From NCBI RefSeq assembly GCF_024449025.1, contig NZ_JAHLKM010000001.1, positions 1 through 64,000 of the forward strand: a stretch of DNA of 64,000 bases. Direction: 5' to 3'. The notes beneath the pieces were generated by a model that saw only the letters and a list, made by a program, of their open reading frames with translations, ran no database searches and was not told the origin of the DNA. Source of the DNA: Natronomonas aquatica (lineage in GTDB: Archaea; Halobacteriota; Halobacteria; Halobacteriales; Haloarculaceae). Shown here piece after piece: positions 42,966-51,107 of this stretch. The translations under genes were made by a program, and so were the position numbers. Position 1 is the first letter of the stretch. Each line of letters begins with the position of its first letter.

Positions 42966-43505
42966 ATGGCCGGCGCAAACCTGTGGGAAGACCTAGAGAC
43001 GGGGCCGAACGCCCCCGAAGAGATCTACGCCGTCGTCGAGTGTCTCAAGGGCGAACGCAACAAATACGAGTACGACAAGGACATACCCGGCGTCGTGTTG
43101 GATCGGGTGCTCCACTCGAACGTCCACTACCCGTCGGATTACGGCTTCATCCCGCAGTCGTACTACGACGACGAGGACCCCTTCGACGTGCTCGTGTTGG
43201 TCGAAGATCAGACGTTCCCCGGCTGTGTCATCGAGGCGCGTCCGATCGCGCTCATGAAGATGGACGACGACGGCGAGCAGGACGACAAGGTCATCGCCGT
43301 CCCCTCCGAGGACCCCCGATACGATCACCTCGAGGACATCGAGGACATCCCCCAGCAGACACTCGACGAGATCGACGAGTTCTTCGAGACCTACAAGAAC
43401 CTGGAGGAGGGCAAGGAGGTCGAGACGCAGGGCTGGGAGGACCGACAGGCGGCGATGGACGCAATCGAACACGCCCAGGAACTCTACACGAAGCAGTTCG
43501 GATAG
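42966..43505 (+). CDS. ppa: Inorganic pyrophosphatase (soluble, family I)
   Basis: 179 residues. The substrate and metal residues are in NKYEYDKD, HYPSDYGFIPQSYYDDEDPFDVLVLVE (contains D-D-x-D-P-x-D-V-L-V; quoted in part), and DDKVIAVPSEDPRY. The hexameric enzyme hydrolyses pyrophosphate and drives biosynthesis. Normal length. A single gene with its own promoter, about 54 bases after the rnhA operon. Confidence 0.95.
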   Translation: MAGANLWEDLETGPNAPEEIYAVVECLKGERNKYEYDKDIPGVVLDRVLHSNVHYPSDYGFIPQSYYDDEDPFDVLVLVEDQTFPGCVIEARPIALMKMDDDGEQDDKVIAVPSEDPRYDHLEDIEDIPQQTLDEIDEFFETYKNLEEGKEVETQGWEDRQAAMDAIEHAQELYTKQFG

Positions 43506-43646
43506 AGGGATATTCCCTTTAGTAATACCGAAGAAGTCCAGTATTCCCCCTCTTTTCCCCCGATATTCCTCTCGAGAATATCTCTCAGCCGCGGATACGT
43601 TATGATTATGGAATGATACTTTACAGGGGAGATCGTACCATCCTGT
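43506..43646. other. Intergenic stretch with TATTCC-type near-repeats
   Basis: Four copies resembling GATATTCC or GTATTCCC occur within 70 bases (near 43508, 43541, 43562 and, inverted, 43577). It could be a regulator binding region for the small gene that follows, but no palindrome is perfect. A TATA-like ATACTTTAC is at 43616-43624. Confidence 0.3.
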
Positions 43647-43745
43647 ATGAACACTGCCGAGCACGACACGTTCGGGATTCGTCATCTCACGGTCATTCCG
43701 GAGAACTTCGATCCGGGTGCCGACGACGGCCGATCGGAAGGGTAG
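43647..43745 (+). CDS. Leaderless 32-residue ORF
   Basis: ATG at 43647 to TAG at 43743-43745. The product contains FGIRHLTVIPENFDPGADD and is acidic, without a membrane segment. ATACTTTA is centred about 26 bases upstream of the ATG, as expected for a leaderless gene, and the codons are haloarchaeal in composition. The next gene starts 100 bases later. Real coding is plausible, not proven. Confidence 0.4.
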   Translation: MNTAEHDTFGIRHLTVIPENFDPGADDGRSEG

Positions 43746-43845
43746 CCGACCGTCGGTCCCGGAAAGGGTTTCCGGGGTCGGTGATCGCCGTCGTATCTAC
43801 GGGATGAAACGAAACTTCTTGTAGTCGCCTCTCCCAGACGGGCAT

Positions 43846-45180
43846 ATGGGACTGTTCGATCGGCTTCGCGGCGACGACGGGCCACGGGTCGCCTTCTTCG
43901 GCATCGACGGCGTGCCGTACTCGTTGATCGCTGACAACGAGGAAACGTTCGAGAACCTCCACGACATGGCCACCGGCGGCTCGATCGACTCCATCGTTCC
44001 GCCGGAATCGAGCGCCTGCTGGCCCGCGCTCACGACCGGCGTCAACCCCGGCGAGACGGGCGTCTACGGCTTCCAGGATCGGGAGGTCGGGAGCTACGAC
44101 ACCTACGTACCGATGGGCCAAGACGTCCAAGCTACGAGACTGTGGTCCCGCGTCGACGACGCCGGCGGCGAGGCGACGGTTATGAACGTCCCCGTGACGT
44201 TCCCGCCGGACAGGGACGTCCAGCGGATGGTCAGCGGCTTCCTCTCGCCGGGCGTCGAGAAGGCGGCCTACCCGGACGAACTCCGGGCGACGCTCGAGGA
44301 TCTCGACTACAAGATCGACGTCAACGCCAAACTCGGCCACAAAGACGACAAGGATAAATTCATCGAGGACGCCCACCGGACGCTCGACGCCCGCTTCGAG
44401 GCGTTCAAACACTACATCGAGGAGGACGACTGGAGCCTCTTTTTCGGGGTGTTCATGACGACCGACCGCGTGAATCACTTTCTGTTCAAAAATTACGCCG
44501 AGGACAGCGAGTACAAAGAGGAGTTCCTCGGGTTCTACGAGAAACTCGACGAGTATCTCGGCGTTCTCCGGGGGCTGCTCGACGAGGAGACGACGATGGT
44601 CGTCGCCTCCGATCACGGGTTCATGCCGCTGGATTACGAAGTCAAATGCAACGTCTGGCTCGAAGAGAACGGGTGGCTCTCCTTCGAGGACGACGACCAC
44701 GAGAACCTCGGCGATATCGCCGACGACACCCGTGCGTACTCGCTCATCCCCGGGCGGTTCTACCTCAACCTGGAGGGCAGAGAGCCACGCGGCTCCGTCC
44801 CGGAAGACGACTACGAGTCGGTGCGAGCCGAACTCAAGGCCGAACTCGAAGCGCTCGAGGGGCCCAACGGACGGCCGGTTGCCGACCGGGTGGTCACGAG
44901 CGAGGACGCCTTCCGGGGAGATCACGACGCTATCGCCCCCGATCTCGTCGTCATTCCGAACCAGGGGTTCGATCTGAAGGCGGGGTTCGGCGGCGACGAG
45001 AAGGTGTTCGATACCGGCCCACGGAACGGGATGCACAGCTTCGGGGACGCCTGTCTTTTCATCGACGACCCGGAGGCGTCGGTCGAGAACGCCGACCTCT
45101 ACGACATAGCGCCGACTCTGCTGGAGGCCCTCGATGTCGATATCGACCGGGGCGACTTCGACGGCGCGTCGCTGCTGTAA
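43846..45180 (+). CDS. Alkaline phosphatase superfamily phosphodiesterase/nucleotide pyrophosphatase
   Basis: 444 residues, with no signal peptide. FFGIDGVPYSLI provides the first metal Asp, SSACWPALTTGVNPGETGVYGF contains the nucleophilic Thr (quoted in part), TTDRVNHFLF and VVASDHGFMPL carry the second set of Asp/His ligands, and GMHSFGDACLFI the last His. Members hydrolyse phosphodiesters, phosphonates or nucleotide pyrophosphates. The substrate here is unknown. Cytoplasmic by sequence. Monocistronic. Confidence 0.85.
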   Translation: MGLFDRLRGDDGPRVAFFGIDGVPYSLIADNEETFENLHDMATGGSIDSIVPPESSACWPALTTGVNPGETGVYGFQDREVGSYDTYVPMGQDVQATRLWSRVDDAGGEATVMNVPVTFPPDRDVQRMVSGFLSPGVEKAAYPDELRATLEDLDYKIDVNAKLGHKDDKDKFIEDAHRTLDARFEAFKHYIEEDDWSLFFGVFMTTDRVNHFLFKNYAEDSEYKEEFLGFYEKLDEYLGVLRGLLDEETTMVVASDHGFMPLDYEVKCNVWLEENGWLSFEDDDHENLGDIADDTRAYSLIPGRFYLNLEGREPRGSVPEDDYESVRAELKAELEALEGPNGRPVADRVVTSEDAFRGDHDAIAPDLVVIPNQGFDLKAGFGGDEKVFDTGPRNGMHSFGDACLFIDDPEASVENADLYDIAPTLLEALDVDIDRGDFDGASLL

Positions 45181-45185
45181 CTGCC

Positions 45186-45195
45186 CCTTTTTATC
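45186..45195 (+). promoter_or_regulatory. TATA box of the secretion locus
   Basis: CTTTTTATCC centred 27 bases before the GTG at 45218, which fixes that start. Confidence 0.5.
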
Positions 45196-45217
45196 CGAGA
45201 GCGAGGCATCCGTTCGC

Positions 45218-45553
45218 GTGCCGCCGAAAGATCACGACCGCGATACCGTCGAGCGCAGGCTCGACGCCGTCGAACGTGCCCTGACCGACGAGGAACCGAT
45301 CGAACGAGACGACCGGCTGGCGGAACTGGAAACGCGGATCGCGGAACTGGAGGCCGCCGTCCAGGCGCTCCGGGGGTACATCGGTTCGGTCCGGGCGGTC
45401 AACGAGGAGATCGAACAGCGGGCCGACCGCGCGCTACGGACGGCCGAAGCCGTCGAGCGACACGTCGCCCCCGGGGAGGTCGACGACGCCGACGATGGCG
45501 GCGACGGAAGGGACGGAACGTCCCCGCTCGTCCGACTCCGGAACCGGCTGTGA
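45218..45553 (+). CDS. Coiled-coil protein of a pilus-like secretion locus (DUF7310-type)
   Basis: 111 residues. A heptad-rich segment runs from about 10 to 85 (LAELETRIAELEAAVQALRG), then an Asp/Gly-rich tail. No membrane helix. First gene of a locus of eight co-oriented genes with overlapping ends. I recall haloarchaeal annotations of DUF7310/7311 in front of the secretion ATPase. I infer a cytoplasmic scaffold or regulator of the machine. GTG start. Confidence 0.7.
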   Translation: MPPKDHDRDTVERRLDAVERALTDEEPIERDDRLAELETRIAELEAAVQALRGYIGSVRAVNEEIEQRADRALRTAEAVERHVAPGEVDDADDGGDGRDGTSPLVRLRNRL

Positions 45554-45978
45554 TCCGGGTCGTCCTGGCAGTCGTCGTCTCCGCTGCGCTTTTCGGGCTC
45601 GGCCTCCCGGCCGCCGAGCGGGTTGATCGGGAGCGAAACGCCGCACTCGCGACCGACGAACTCGAGTCGGTCGGCGACGCCGCAGAGCGGCTCGTAACCG
45701 AGAACGATCCGATCGCTCCGGACAGGAAGCCGGCCGCGACGACGGTCGTCGTCGACGTTCCGGAACCGACGTTCGCGAACCGTGGTCGGGTCCGGATCCG
45801 TGACGACGAACTGCACTGGGAACCGGCTGGCGGGCGGAACCATACCGTCGATCCGCCCGTTCCGATACGGGTCAAGACACCGATCGTGGCGGCCGACCGT
45901 CTCCGCCTCCGGCTCTCGTTCGTTCGGATCGACGGCGCCGCCGTCGTGTTCGCCCGCCCGGTGGGACCGGAGGTTTAA
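45550..45978 (+). CDS. Membrane-anchored protein of the secretion locus (DUF7311-type)
   Basis: 142 residues. One N-terminal helix (about 3-20) is followed by a beta-rich domain (VVVDVPEPTFANRGRVRI, RDDELHWEPAGG, RLSFVRIDGAAVVFAR). Pilin-like in general layout, although a cleavage site is not obvious. GTG at 45550 overlaps the preceding TGA by four bases. Function unknown. Confidence 0.68.
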   Translation: MIRVVLAVVVSAALFGLGLPAAERVDRERNAALATDELESVGDAAERLVTENDPIAPDRKPAATTVVVDVPEPTFANRGRVRIRDDELHWEPAGGRNHTVDPPVPIRVKTPIVAADRLRLRLSFVRIDGAAVVFARPVGPEV

Positions 45979-46003
45979 ATCCGAAGCCGCGGCCAGACGC
46001 CCC
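45969..46003 (+). promoter_or_regulatory. Promoter block P1 of the secretion locus
   Basis: GGAGGTTTAAAT, then 9 bases, then CGGCCAGACGCCCC directly before the GTG at 46004. Identical spacing and 31 of 41 identical bases (including the first start-codon positions) to a block at 49456. TATA centre to start is 28 bases. Confidence 0.6.
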
Positions 46004-47788
46004 GTGTTTGCCCGACTGCTGTCATCGGATGCCGACTGTAGCTGTGAGCCGACGTTCGAGGCCGACCGGCTCCGGGTCGAAAGCGACGGCTGTCCCGGAG
46101 CGGGGCGGCTCACCGAGGAGCCGGCGTGTCGACAGACCGTAATCGAGGCGCTGGAGCGACAGGACGTCGAGTCGGTCTGTACACGAGCGGACGGGTTCGA
46201 GCGGGCCTACGAGGACGGGGCCGCCGGCCTGCTCGTCGCCGCCGGCCGTTTCGCCGACGCCGTCGGGTTCCACGACAGAGCGCTTGCCGAGAGGGCGCGG
46301 GAGGATCCGCTCGGCGCCGCGGAAGCGGCTGTCGGCCGCGAGGAGCGGCTCGCCCGACTCGTCGCGGATACGGGACTTTCGGCGTTTCTCGGCGCCGACT
46401 ACGCGACGGCGTTGCGCCCACACGTCGGGCCGACGGTTGCCCGGTCGCGGATCGCGACCCGGCCGCCCGCCGGCGTGACGCTCGTCGACCGATACGAACT
46501 CGACACCGGAGCGGTGATCCGCAAGTACGGTGGCGATCCGATCGGAACGTACCACCTCACGCCCGCCGAACACCGGCTCGACGCCGACGCGACGGCGACG
46601 CTCGCGGCCGCCCACCGTCGGCTGGCCCGTGGGGTGGTCACCGGCGGCGAGCGGGCCCCCTCACGCGCCGTGCGGTCGGTCGCGGACGACGACCAGCCCG
46701 TCGGGACACTCGCCGCCACGCTCACCAAACACACCCGCGGGCTCGGCGTCCTCGAGGACTGCTTTGCCGACCCGGACATCACGGACGCCTTTGCGACCGC
46801 GCCGGTGACGGAAAACCGGATCCGCGTCCGCTGTGACGGCGAGACGCTCCGGACGAACGTGCGACTCACCGAGGCGGGTGCCGCAGCGCTCGCCTCGCGG
46901 TTCCGGAGATCGAGCGGACGGGCGTTCTCGCAGGCCGATCCGACCCTCGCCGCGACGGCCGACGCCTCCGGCCGCCGGATCCGGGTCGCCGGTGTCACCG
47001 ATCCGGTCAGCGACGGCACGGGGTTCACGTTCCGCGCCCACGACGAGTCGGCGTTTCGGCTGGCCGATCTGGTCGACAACGGGACGCTTCCGGCCGGATC
47101 CGCCGCGTTTCTCGCGGTCGTGACCGCACGCGGGGCGGCGACGCTTCTGGCCGGCGCACGCGGCGCCGGAAAGACGACGCTGCTCGGCGCACTGCTGTGG
47201 GAGATTCCGGCCGACATCCGGACGGTCGCCATCGAGGATACACCCGAACTCCCGGTCTCGGAGTTACAGACTGAGGGTCGAGACGTCCAGCCGCTCCGGG
47301 TTTCGACCGAGGGCGGCGCGTCGATCGAGGCGACCGAGGCGCTCCGGACCGCCCTCCGGCTCGGGGACGGAGCCCTGGTCGTCGGCGAGGTCCGCGGCGA
47401 GGAGGCACAGGTGCTCTACGAAGCGATGCGTGTCGGGGCCGCCGACGGGACCGTCCTCGGGACGATCCACGGCGGCGACGGCGAATCGGTTCGCGAGCGC
47501 GTCGTCACCGATCTCGGCGTCCCGGAGTCGGCCTTCGCGGACACGGATCTCGTCGTGACGGTCGAGGCCTACGACGAGGGCGGCGGACGGAAACGACGAC
47601 TCAGGGCGATCGAAGCGGTCCGGCGGGGAGCTACCGGGCTCGGATTCGACAGCCTCTATGACGCCGACGGCGGGATCGATCGGCTGACCGAGGAGGATAC
47701 GCTCGAACCGTTCTGCGGGCCGATGGAGGAGCCGCCGGACGTGCGTCGAGAGATCGAACGCCGGCAGGCCGAACTGGAGGGAAGATAG
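46004..47788 (+). CDS. Type II/IV secretion ATPase (PilB/VirB11-like)
   Basis: 594 residues. The N-terminal ~70 residues are Cys-rich: CSC, then DGCPG, PACRQ and ESVCT, perhaps a zinc site. The middle domain is alpha/beta, and the C-terminal ATPase has Walker A GARGAGKT at 384-391, the Asp box EDTPELPVSE, Walker B near residue 460 (ALVVGEVRGEE) and the His box GTIHGGDG. It powers assembly of pili or secretion of proteins. GTG start is fixed by promoter spacing. The TadC-like gene follows two bases after the stop. Confidence 0.88.
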   Translation: MFARLLSSDADCSCEPTFEADRLRVESDGCPGAGRLTEEPACRQTVIEALERQDVESVCTRADGFERAYEDGAAGLLVAAGRFADAVGFHDRALAERAREDPLGAAEAAVGREERLARLVADTGLSAFLGADYATALRPHVGPTVARSRIATRPPAGVTLVDRYELDTGAVIRKYGGDPIGTYHLTPAEHRLDADATATLAAAHRRLARGVVTGGERAPSRAVRSVADDDQPVGTLAATLTKHTRGLGVLEDCFADPDITDAFATAPVTENRIRVRCDGETLRTNVRLTEAGAAALASRFRRSSGRAFSQADPTLAATADASGRRIRVAGVTDPVSDGTGFTFRAHDESAFRLADLVDNGTLPAGSAAFLAVVTARGAATLLAGARGAGKTTLLGALLWEIPADIRTVAIEDTPELPVSELQTEGRDVQPLRVSTEGGASIEATEALRTALRLGDGALVVGEVRGEEAQVLYEAMRVGAADGTVLGTIHGGDGESVRERVVTDLGVPESAFADTDLVVTVEAYDEGGGRKRRLRAIEAVRRGATGLGFDSLYDADGGIDRLTEEDTLEPFCGPMEEPPDVRREIERRQAELEGR

Positions 47789-47790
47789 CA

Positions 47791-49467
47791 GTGTTCGAAG
47801 GGCCGGTTCGACGGCTCGAACGACTGTCACCGCGGTCGTCGGTGCCGGATTCCGTCCGGGACGTCGAGCCGTTCATCGATAGCGATCCCGAGAGGATCGT
47901 CGCCGTGACCGACGGGATCGGCGCCGTCGTCGGGCTCTGTCTCGGGGTGGCCGTCGTGCTCGTCGGCGCGCCGTCGCTGCTTCTCGTCGCGTTGGCCGTC
48001 GGCTACGGGAGCGCGCTCCTCACGCGGGGCGGGATCGTCGCGGTCGGGAACGCACGGCGGAGCCGAACGCTCGGGACGGCGCCGACGATCGTGAGCCGCG
48101 CCGTCCTCCGGATGCGGATCATGCCGACTGCCGAGGGAGCAGCCGAGTTCGCCGCCGGGACGGACGGTCGGCTCGGGGACCGACTCGCCGATCACGTCGC
48201 CCGCGCCCGCGGGACGCCGTTTTCGGGGTTGAACTCGTTCGCGGATACCTGGCGGGAGCGCTTCCCGGCGCTCCACCGCTCGATAACGCTCGTGGAGGCC
48301 GCTGCCGCCGCACCACCCGAGGAGCGCGATCGGACGCTCGATAGATCGATGGACGCGATCCTCGATGGGACGCGGGATCGAGCGACCGACGCGGCCGACT
48401 CGCTGCGCGGTCCGTCGACCGCGGTGTATGCCTTCGGCGTCCTCCTGCCGCTTGCGCTCGTCAGCGTATTGCCCGCTGCGGGAGCCGCGGGGCTCGAAGC
48501 AACGCTTTCGGTCATCGTCGTCCTGTACGACGTCCTGCTCCCGGCTGGACTCGTCTGTGTCGGCGGCTGGCTGCTCGCGAAACGGCCGGTCGCGTTCCCC
48601 CCGACGGCGGCGGGCGAAGACGCTACACGCCTGTTTTTCTCGGGCGCTGTCGCCGCTGTCGCCGGCGGGATCGGCTGGATCACGGCATCCCTCGTGTTCG
48701 CCCCATGGACGCCGCCGCTTGCGGCGCTCGGCTTCGGGATCGGGGGCGGACTCTTTGTCCGATACCGACCGGTGGTATTGGTGCGGGAGCGGACCGACGA
48801 ACTCGAGGAGGCGTTGCCGGACGCGCTCTATCTCGTCGGGCGACGGGTCGCCGACGGGATCGCCGTCGAGCGGGCCGTCGCAGACGCCGCCGCGGAACTC
48901 GAAGGGGTCGCCGGCGAGACGTTCGAGGCGGCCGCCAGACGACAGCGCCAGCTCCGGGTCGGCATCGAGACAGCCTTCGTCGGCGACCACGGGGCGCTCG
49001 AGGCGATCCCGAGCCAGCGGGCCGAGAGCGCGGCCCGGCTGCTCGGGATGGCCGCCGGCGCCGGTCCGCCGGCCGGTCGGGCGCTCATCGAGACGGCGGA
49101 TCACCTCGACGAACTACAGCGCGTCGAACGGGAGGCCAGACGGAGTCTCGGGCGTGTGACATCGACGCTTTCGAACACGGCGGCGTTCTTCGGCCCGCTC
49201 GTCGGCGGCGCCACCGTCGCACTCGCCGACAGCGTCGGGACGACAGAAGCGCTCGACGGCAGTACACCCGAGACGGCCGGGCTCGGGCTCGCGATCGGCG
49301 TGTACGTCCTGCTCCTTTCAGTGATACTCACCGGTATCGCGACCGGGCTACAGCGCGGGCTGGATCGAGCGACGGTCGGTTACCGGGTCGGCGCCGCGCT
49401 CTGTACGGCGACCGTGACGTATCTCGTCGCCGTCACGGTGACTGCCGCCGTCTCCGGAGGTTTATAA
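47791..49467 (+). CDS. Type II secretion system F / TadC-like integral membrane protein
   Basis: 558 residues with about eight predicted membrane helices: 44-80, 210-240, 248-265, 280-312, 480-520 and 530-556. Two helical cytoplasmic T2SSF domains (about 95-200 and 330-470) carry the typical helical pairs, the second with LPDALYLVGRRVADGIAVERAV (quoted in part). The protein forms the membrane platform above the ATPase. GTG start, two bases after the ATPase stop. Partner of the preceding gene. Confidence 0.85.
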   Translation: MFEGPVRRLERLSPRSSVPDSVRDVEPFIDSDPERIVAVTDGIGAVVGLCLGVAVVLVGAPSLLLVALAVGYGSALLTRGGIVAVGNARRSRTLGTAPTIVSRAVLRMRIMPTAEGAAEFAAGTDGRLGDRLADHVARARGTPFSGLNSFADTWRERFPALHRSITLVEAAAAAPPEERDRTLDRSMDAILDGTRDRATDAADSLRGPSTAVYAFGVLLPLALVSVLPAAGAAGLEATLSVIVVLYDVLLPAGLVCVGGWLLAKRPVAFPPTAAGEDATRLFFSGAVAAVAGGIGWITASLVFAPWTPPLAALGFGIGGGLFVRYRPVVLVRERTDELEEALPDALYLVGRRVADGIAVERAVADAAAELEGVAGETFEAAARRQRQLRVGIETAFVGDHGALEAIPSQRAESAARLLGMAAGAGPPAGRALIETADHLDELQRVEREARRSLGRVTSTLSNTAAFFGPLVGGATVALADSVGTTEALDGSTPETAGLGLAIGVYVLLLSVILTGIATGLQRGLDRATVGYRVGAALCTATVTYLVAVTVTAAVSGGL

Positions 49468-49490
49468 CTAAAGGGTCGGCCAGACGTCCC
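49456..49490 (+). promoter_or_regulatory. Promoter block P2 of the secretion locus
   Basis: GGAGGTTTATAAC, then CGGCCAGACGTCCC directly before the ATG at 49491. Near copy of the block at 45969, with the same distance from TATA to start. It overlaps the 3' end of the TadC-like gene. Confidence 0.6.
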
Positions 49491-49958
49491 ATGTTCGAGG
49501 CCCCGCTCGATGCGTGGTACGTCTGGATCGGGCTCGCGGCCGTCAGCGGCGCAACGCTCGGAGTCGCGGGCGGTCTCCCGTCGGCGGTACCGCCTGACGC
49601 CGACGGGAGCGCACGGACCGTCGATAGCGTCGCCGCAAGCGATCACGCGGCTGTCGAGAAACATCCGCTTTCGAACGCGAAGACAGTCCGTGTCGGCACC
49701 GACTCGGTATCGCTTCGGGGCCCCGGCGGAACGGCACACGCGGCGTTCGGATACGGACCCGTGACACCTGTTTCCAGCGATTCGAAGCTCGATGCCGTCC
49801 TCCACGGTGAGCCGCCGGGGGCAGTCTTCGTGACGCCCTCGGCGTTCGAACACGCTGCGCGAAAGGCGCGCGAATCCGAACCGCACTGGAAGGAGACGGA
49901 CCGGCTCCTCGTCCGTCGCGTCAACTGGGAGGGAACCGATGTCGTCCTCGTCGGATAA
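49491..49958 (+). CDS. Membrane-anchored subunit (DUF7283-type)
   Basis: 155 residues. One N-terminal helix (about 8-28: WYVWIGLAAVSGATLGVAGG) precedes a soluble domain of alpha/beta character. No Cys or catalytic motif. Downstream of the TadC-like protein in a haloarchaeal pilus-like locus; the DUF number is from memory. The next gene begins within its last 20 bases. Leaderless ATG. Confidence 0.65.
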   Translation: MFEAPLDAWYVWIGLAAVSGATLGVAGGLPSAVPPDADGSARTVDSVAASDHAAVEKHPLSNAKTVRVGTDSVSLRGPGGTAHAAFGYGPVTPVSSDSKLDAVLHGEPPGAVFVTPSAFEHAARKARESEPHWKETDRLLVRRVNWEGTDVVLVG

Positions 49959-50337
49959 AGCACAGACCGAACCGCTGGCGGCGCTCGTCGCCGTCTTCGC
50001 GCTCGGTCTCGGCCTGTCGCTGTACGCCGGCGTCCTCGATACGACGCTCCCGTTGCTCTCGAGCGACAGCGAGATCACGCCGGCCGTGGCGGACCGGCTC
50101 GTCGCCGAAAGCTCCTCGTTCGGTGTTCTCGACCCGCCGATCGCCGACGCCGTCGCCGCAGCACGTCCGACCGGCTACGGACTGAACGCAACGGTGCGTG
50201 CTGAAGGTTCGGTCTGGACCGGCGGCCCCCCACGCGTCGACTCCGCCGACTGTACCGTCCGTTCGGTCAGCGTCCGAATCGCCCCCGGACAGGTCCGCCC
50301 GGGGCGATTGGAGGTGTGTGTATGGCCCGTGCAGTGA
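49939..50337 (+). CDS. Pilin-like protein
   Basis: 132 residues. The N-terminus has a short charged leader (SSSSDKA), then QTEPLAALVAVFALGLGLSL: a basic residue plus Ala in front of a polar position and Glu near +3, then a hydrophobic helix. This looks like a type IV prepilin leader, cleavable by PibD. A C-terminal beta region contains two Cys (ADCTVR, EVCVWP). The reading frame overlaps the preceding gene by 20 bases and the next by 16. Confidence 0.62.
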   Translation: MSSSSDKAQTEPLAALVAVFALGLGLSLYAGVLDTTLPLLSSDSEITPAVADRLVAESSSFGVLDPPIADAVAAARPTGYGLNATVRAEGSVWTGGPPRVDSADCTVRSVSVRIAPGQVRPGRLEVCVWPVQ

Positions 50338-51107
50338 GTACGGTCCTCGACGTGTCGGTCTGTCTGTTGCTCGTCGGCGTCGCGGTAACGACGCTCGTGT
50401 TCGCGGTCCCGGGAGCGGACGAACGATCGGACTCCGAGCGGGATACGGTCGCGAAATCGATCGGTACCGTTACCGCGTCGGTTCCGGCTACCGACGGGCG
50501 GCAAACACACGATACGCTGGCGGGACACCTGACAGCGGCGGCGATCGTCGGCGCATCCTACGACGGCGAGCGGGTCGGGGCATCGACGTACCCGGACGCG
50601 GTTCGGCGGACGGTTCGAAGGGATATCCCCGAGCGGACCCACATCACCGCCCGGTGGCGGCCGTATCCCGAAGCGTCCCTGCGGGGGCAGCTCACGGTCG
50701 GGCCCGAGCCGCCGTCGACGGCCGACGTGTCGGTGAATCGGTGGGAGATCGATAGCGGGCTACGGGAGCCGCGTTCGGACAGGTCGTTCGAGGCGATCGC
50801 GGCTTCGTTCGCGACAGCGTACCTGAGGCGGCTGTTCCCGCCGGAACGGACCCGGATCGCGCTCGTCGATGCCCGGACCGCACAGCGGACGGCGGCCCGG
50901 TATCGGGCCGTCGCCGGGACACTCGGGGTGGATATCGAGGACGAGCTCGCGGACGCGTCGTCCCGACGGGCGAACGAACGGCTCGCGGACGCACTCACAG
51001 ACCGGCTCGAATCGGATCTACGGGAGAGCTACGGATCGCCGGCCGAGGCCGAAAGCGACTGGACGGGAAACAACGTCGAACTCGTCGTCAGGCGGTGGGA
51101 AGCGTGA
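50322..51107 (+). CDS. Pilin-like membrane protein
   Basis: 261 residues. N-terminus MARAVSTVLDVSVCLLLVGV: a basic-Ala site followed by a hydrophobic helix (to residue ~30), as in minor pilins. The rest is a large extracellular domain with an Arg/Ala-rich helical half. ATG at 50322 overlaps the preceding gene; GGAGG lies 8 bases ahead (50309-50313). The gene ends by overlapping the next start (GTGA). Confidence 0.6.
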   Translation: MARAVSTVLDVSVCLLLVGVAVTTLVFAVPGADERSDSERDTVAKSIGTVTASVPATDGRQTHDTLAGHLTAAAIVGASYDGERVGASTYPDAVRRTVRRDIPERTHITARWRPYPEASLRGQLTVGPEPPSTADVSVNRWEIDSGLREPRSDRSFEAIAASFATAYLRRLFPPERTRIALVDARTAQRTAARYRAVAGTLGVDIEDELADASSRRANERLADALTDRLESDLRESYGSPAEAESDWTGNNVELVVRRWEA

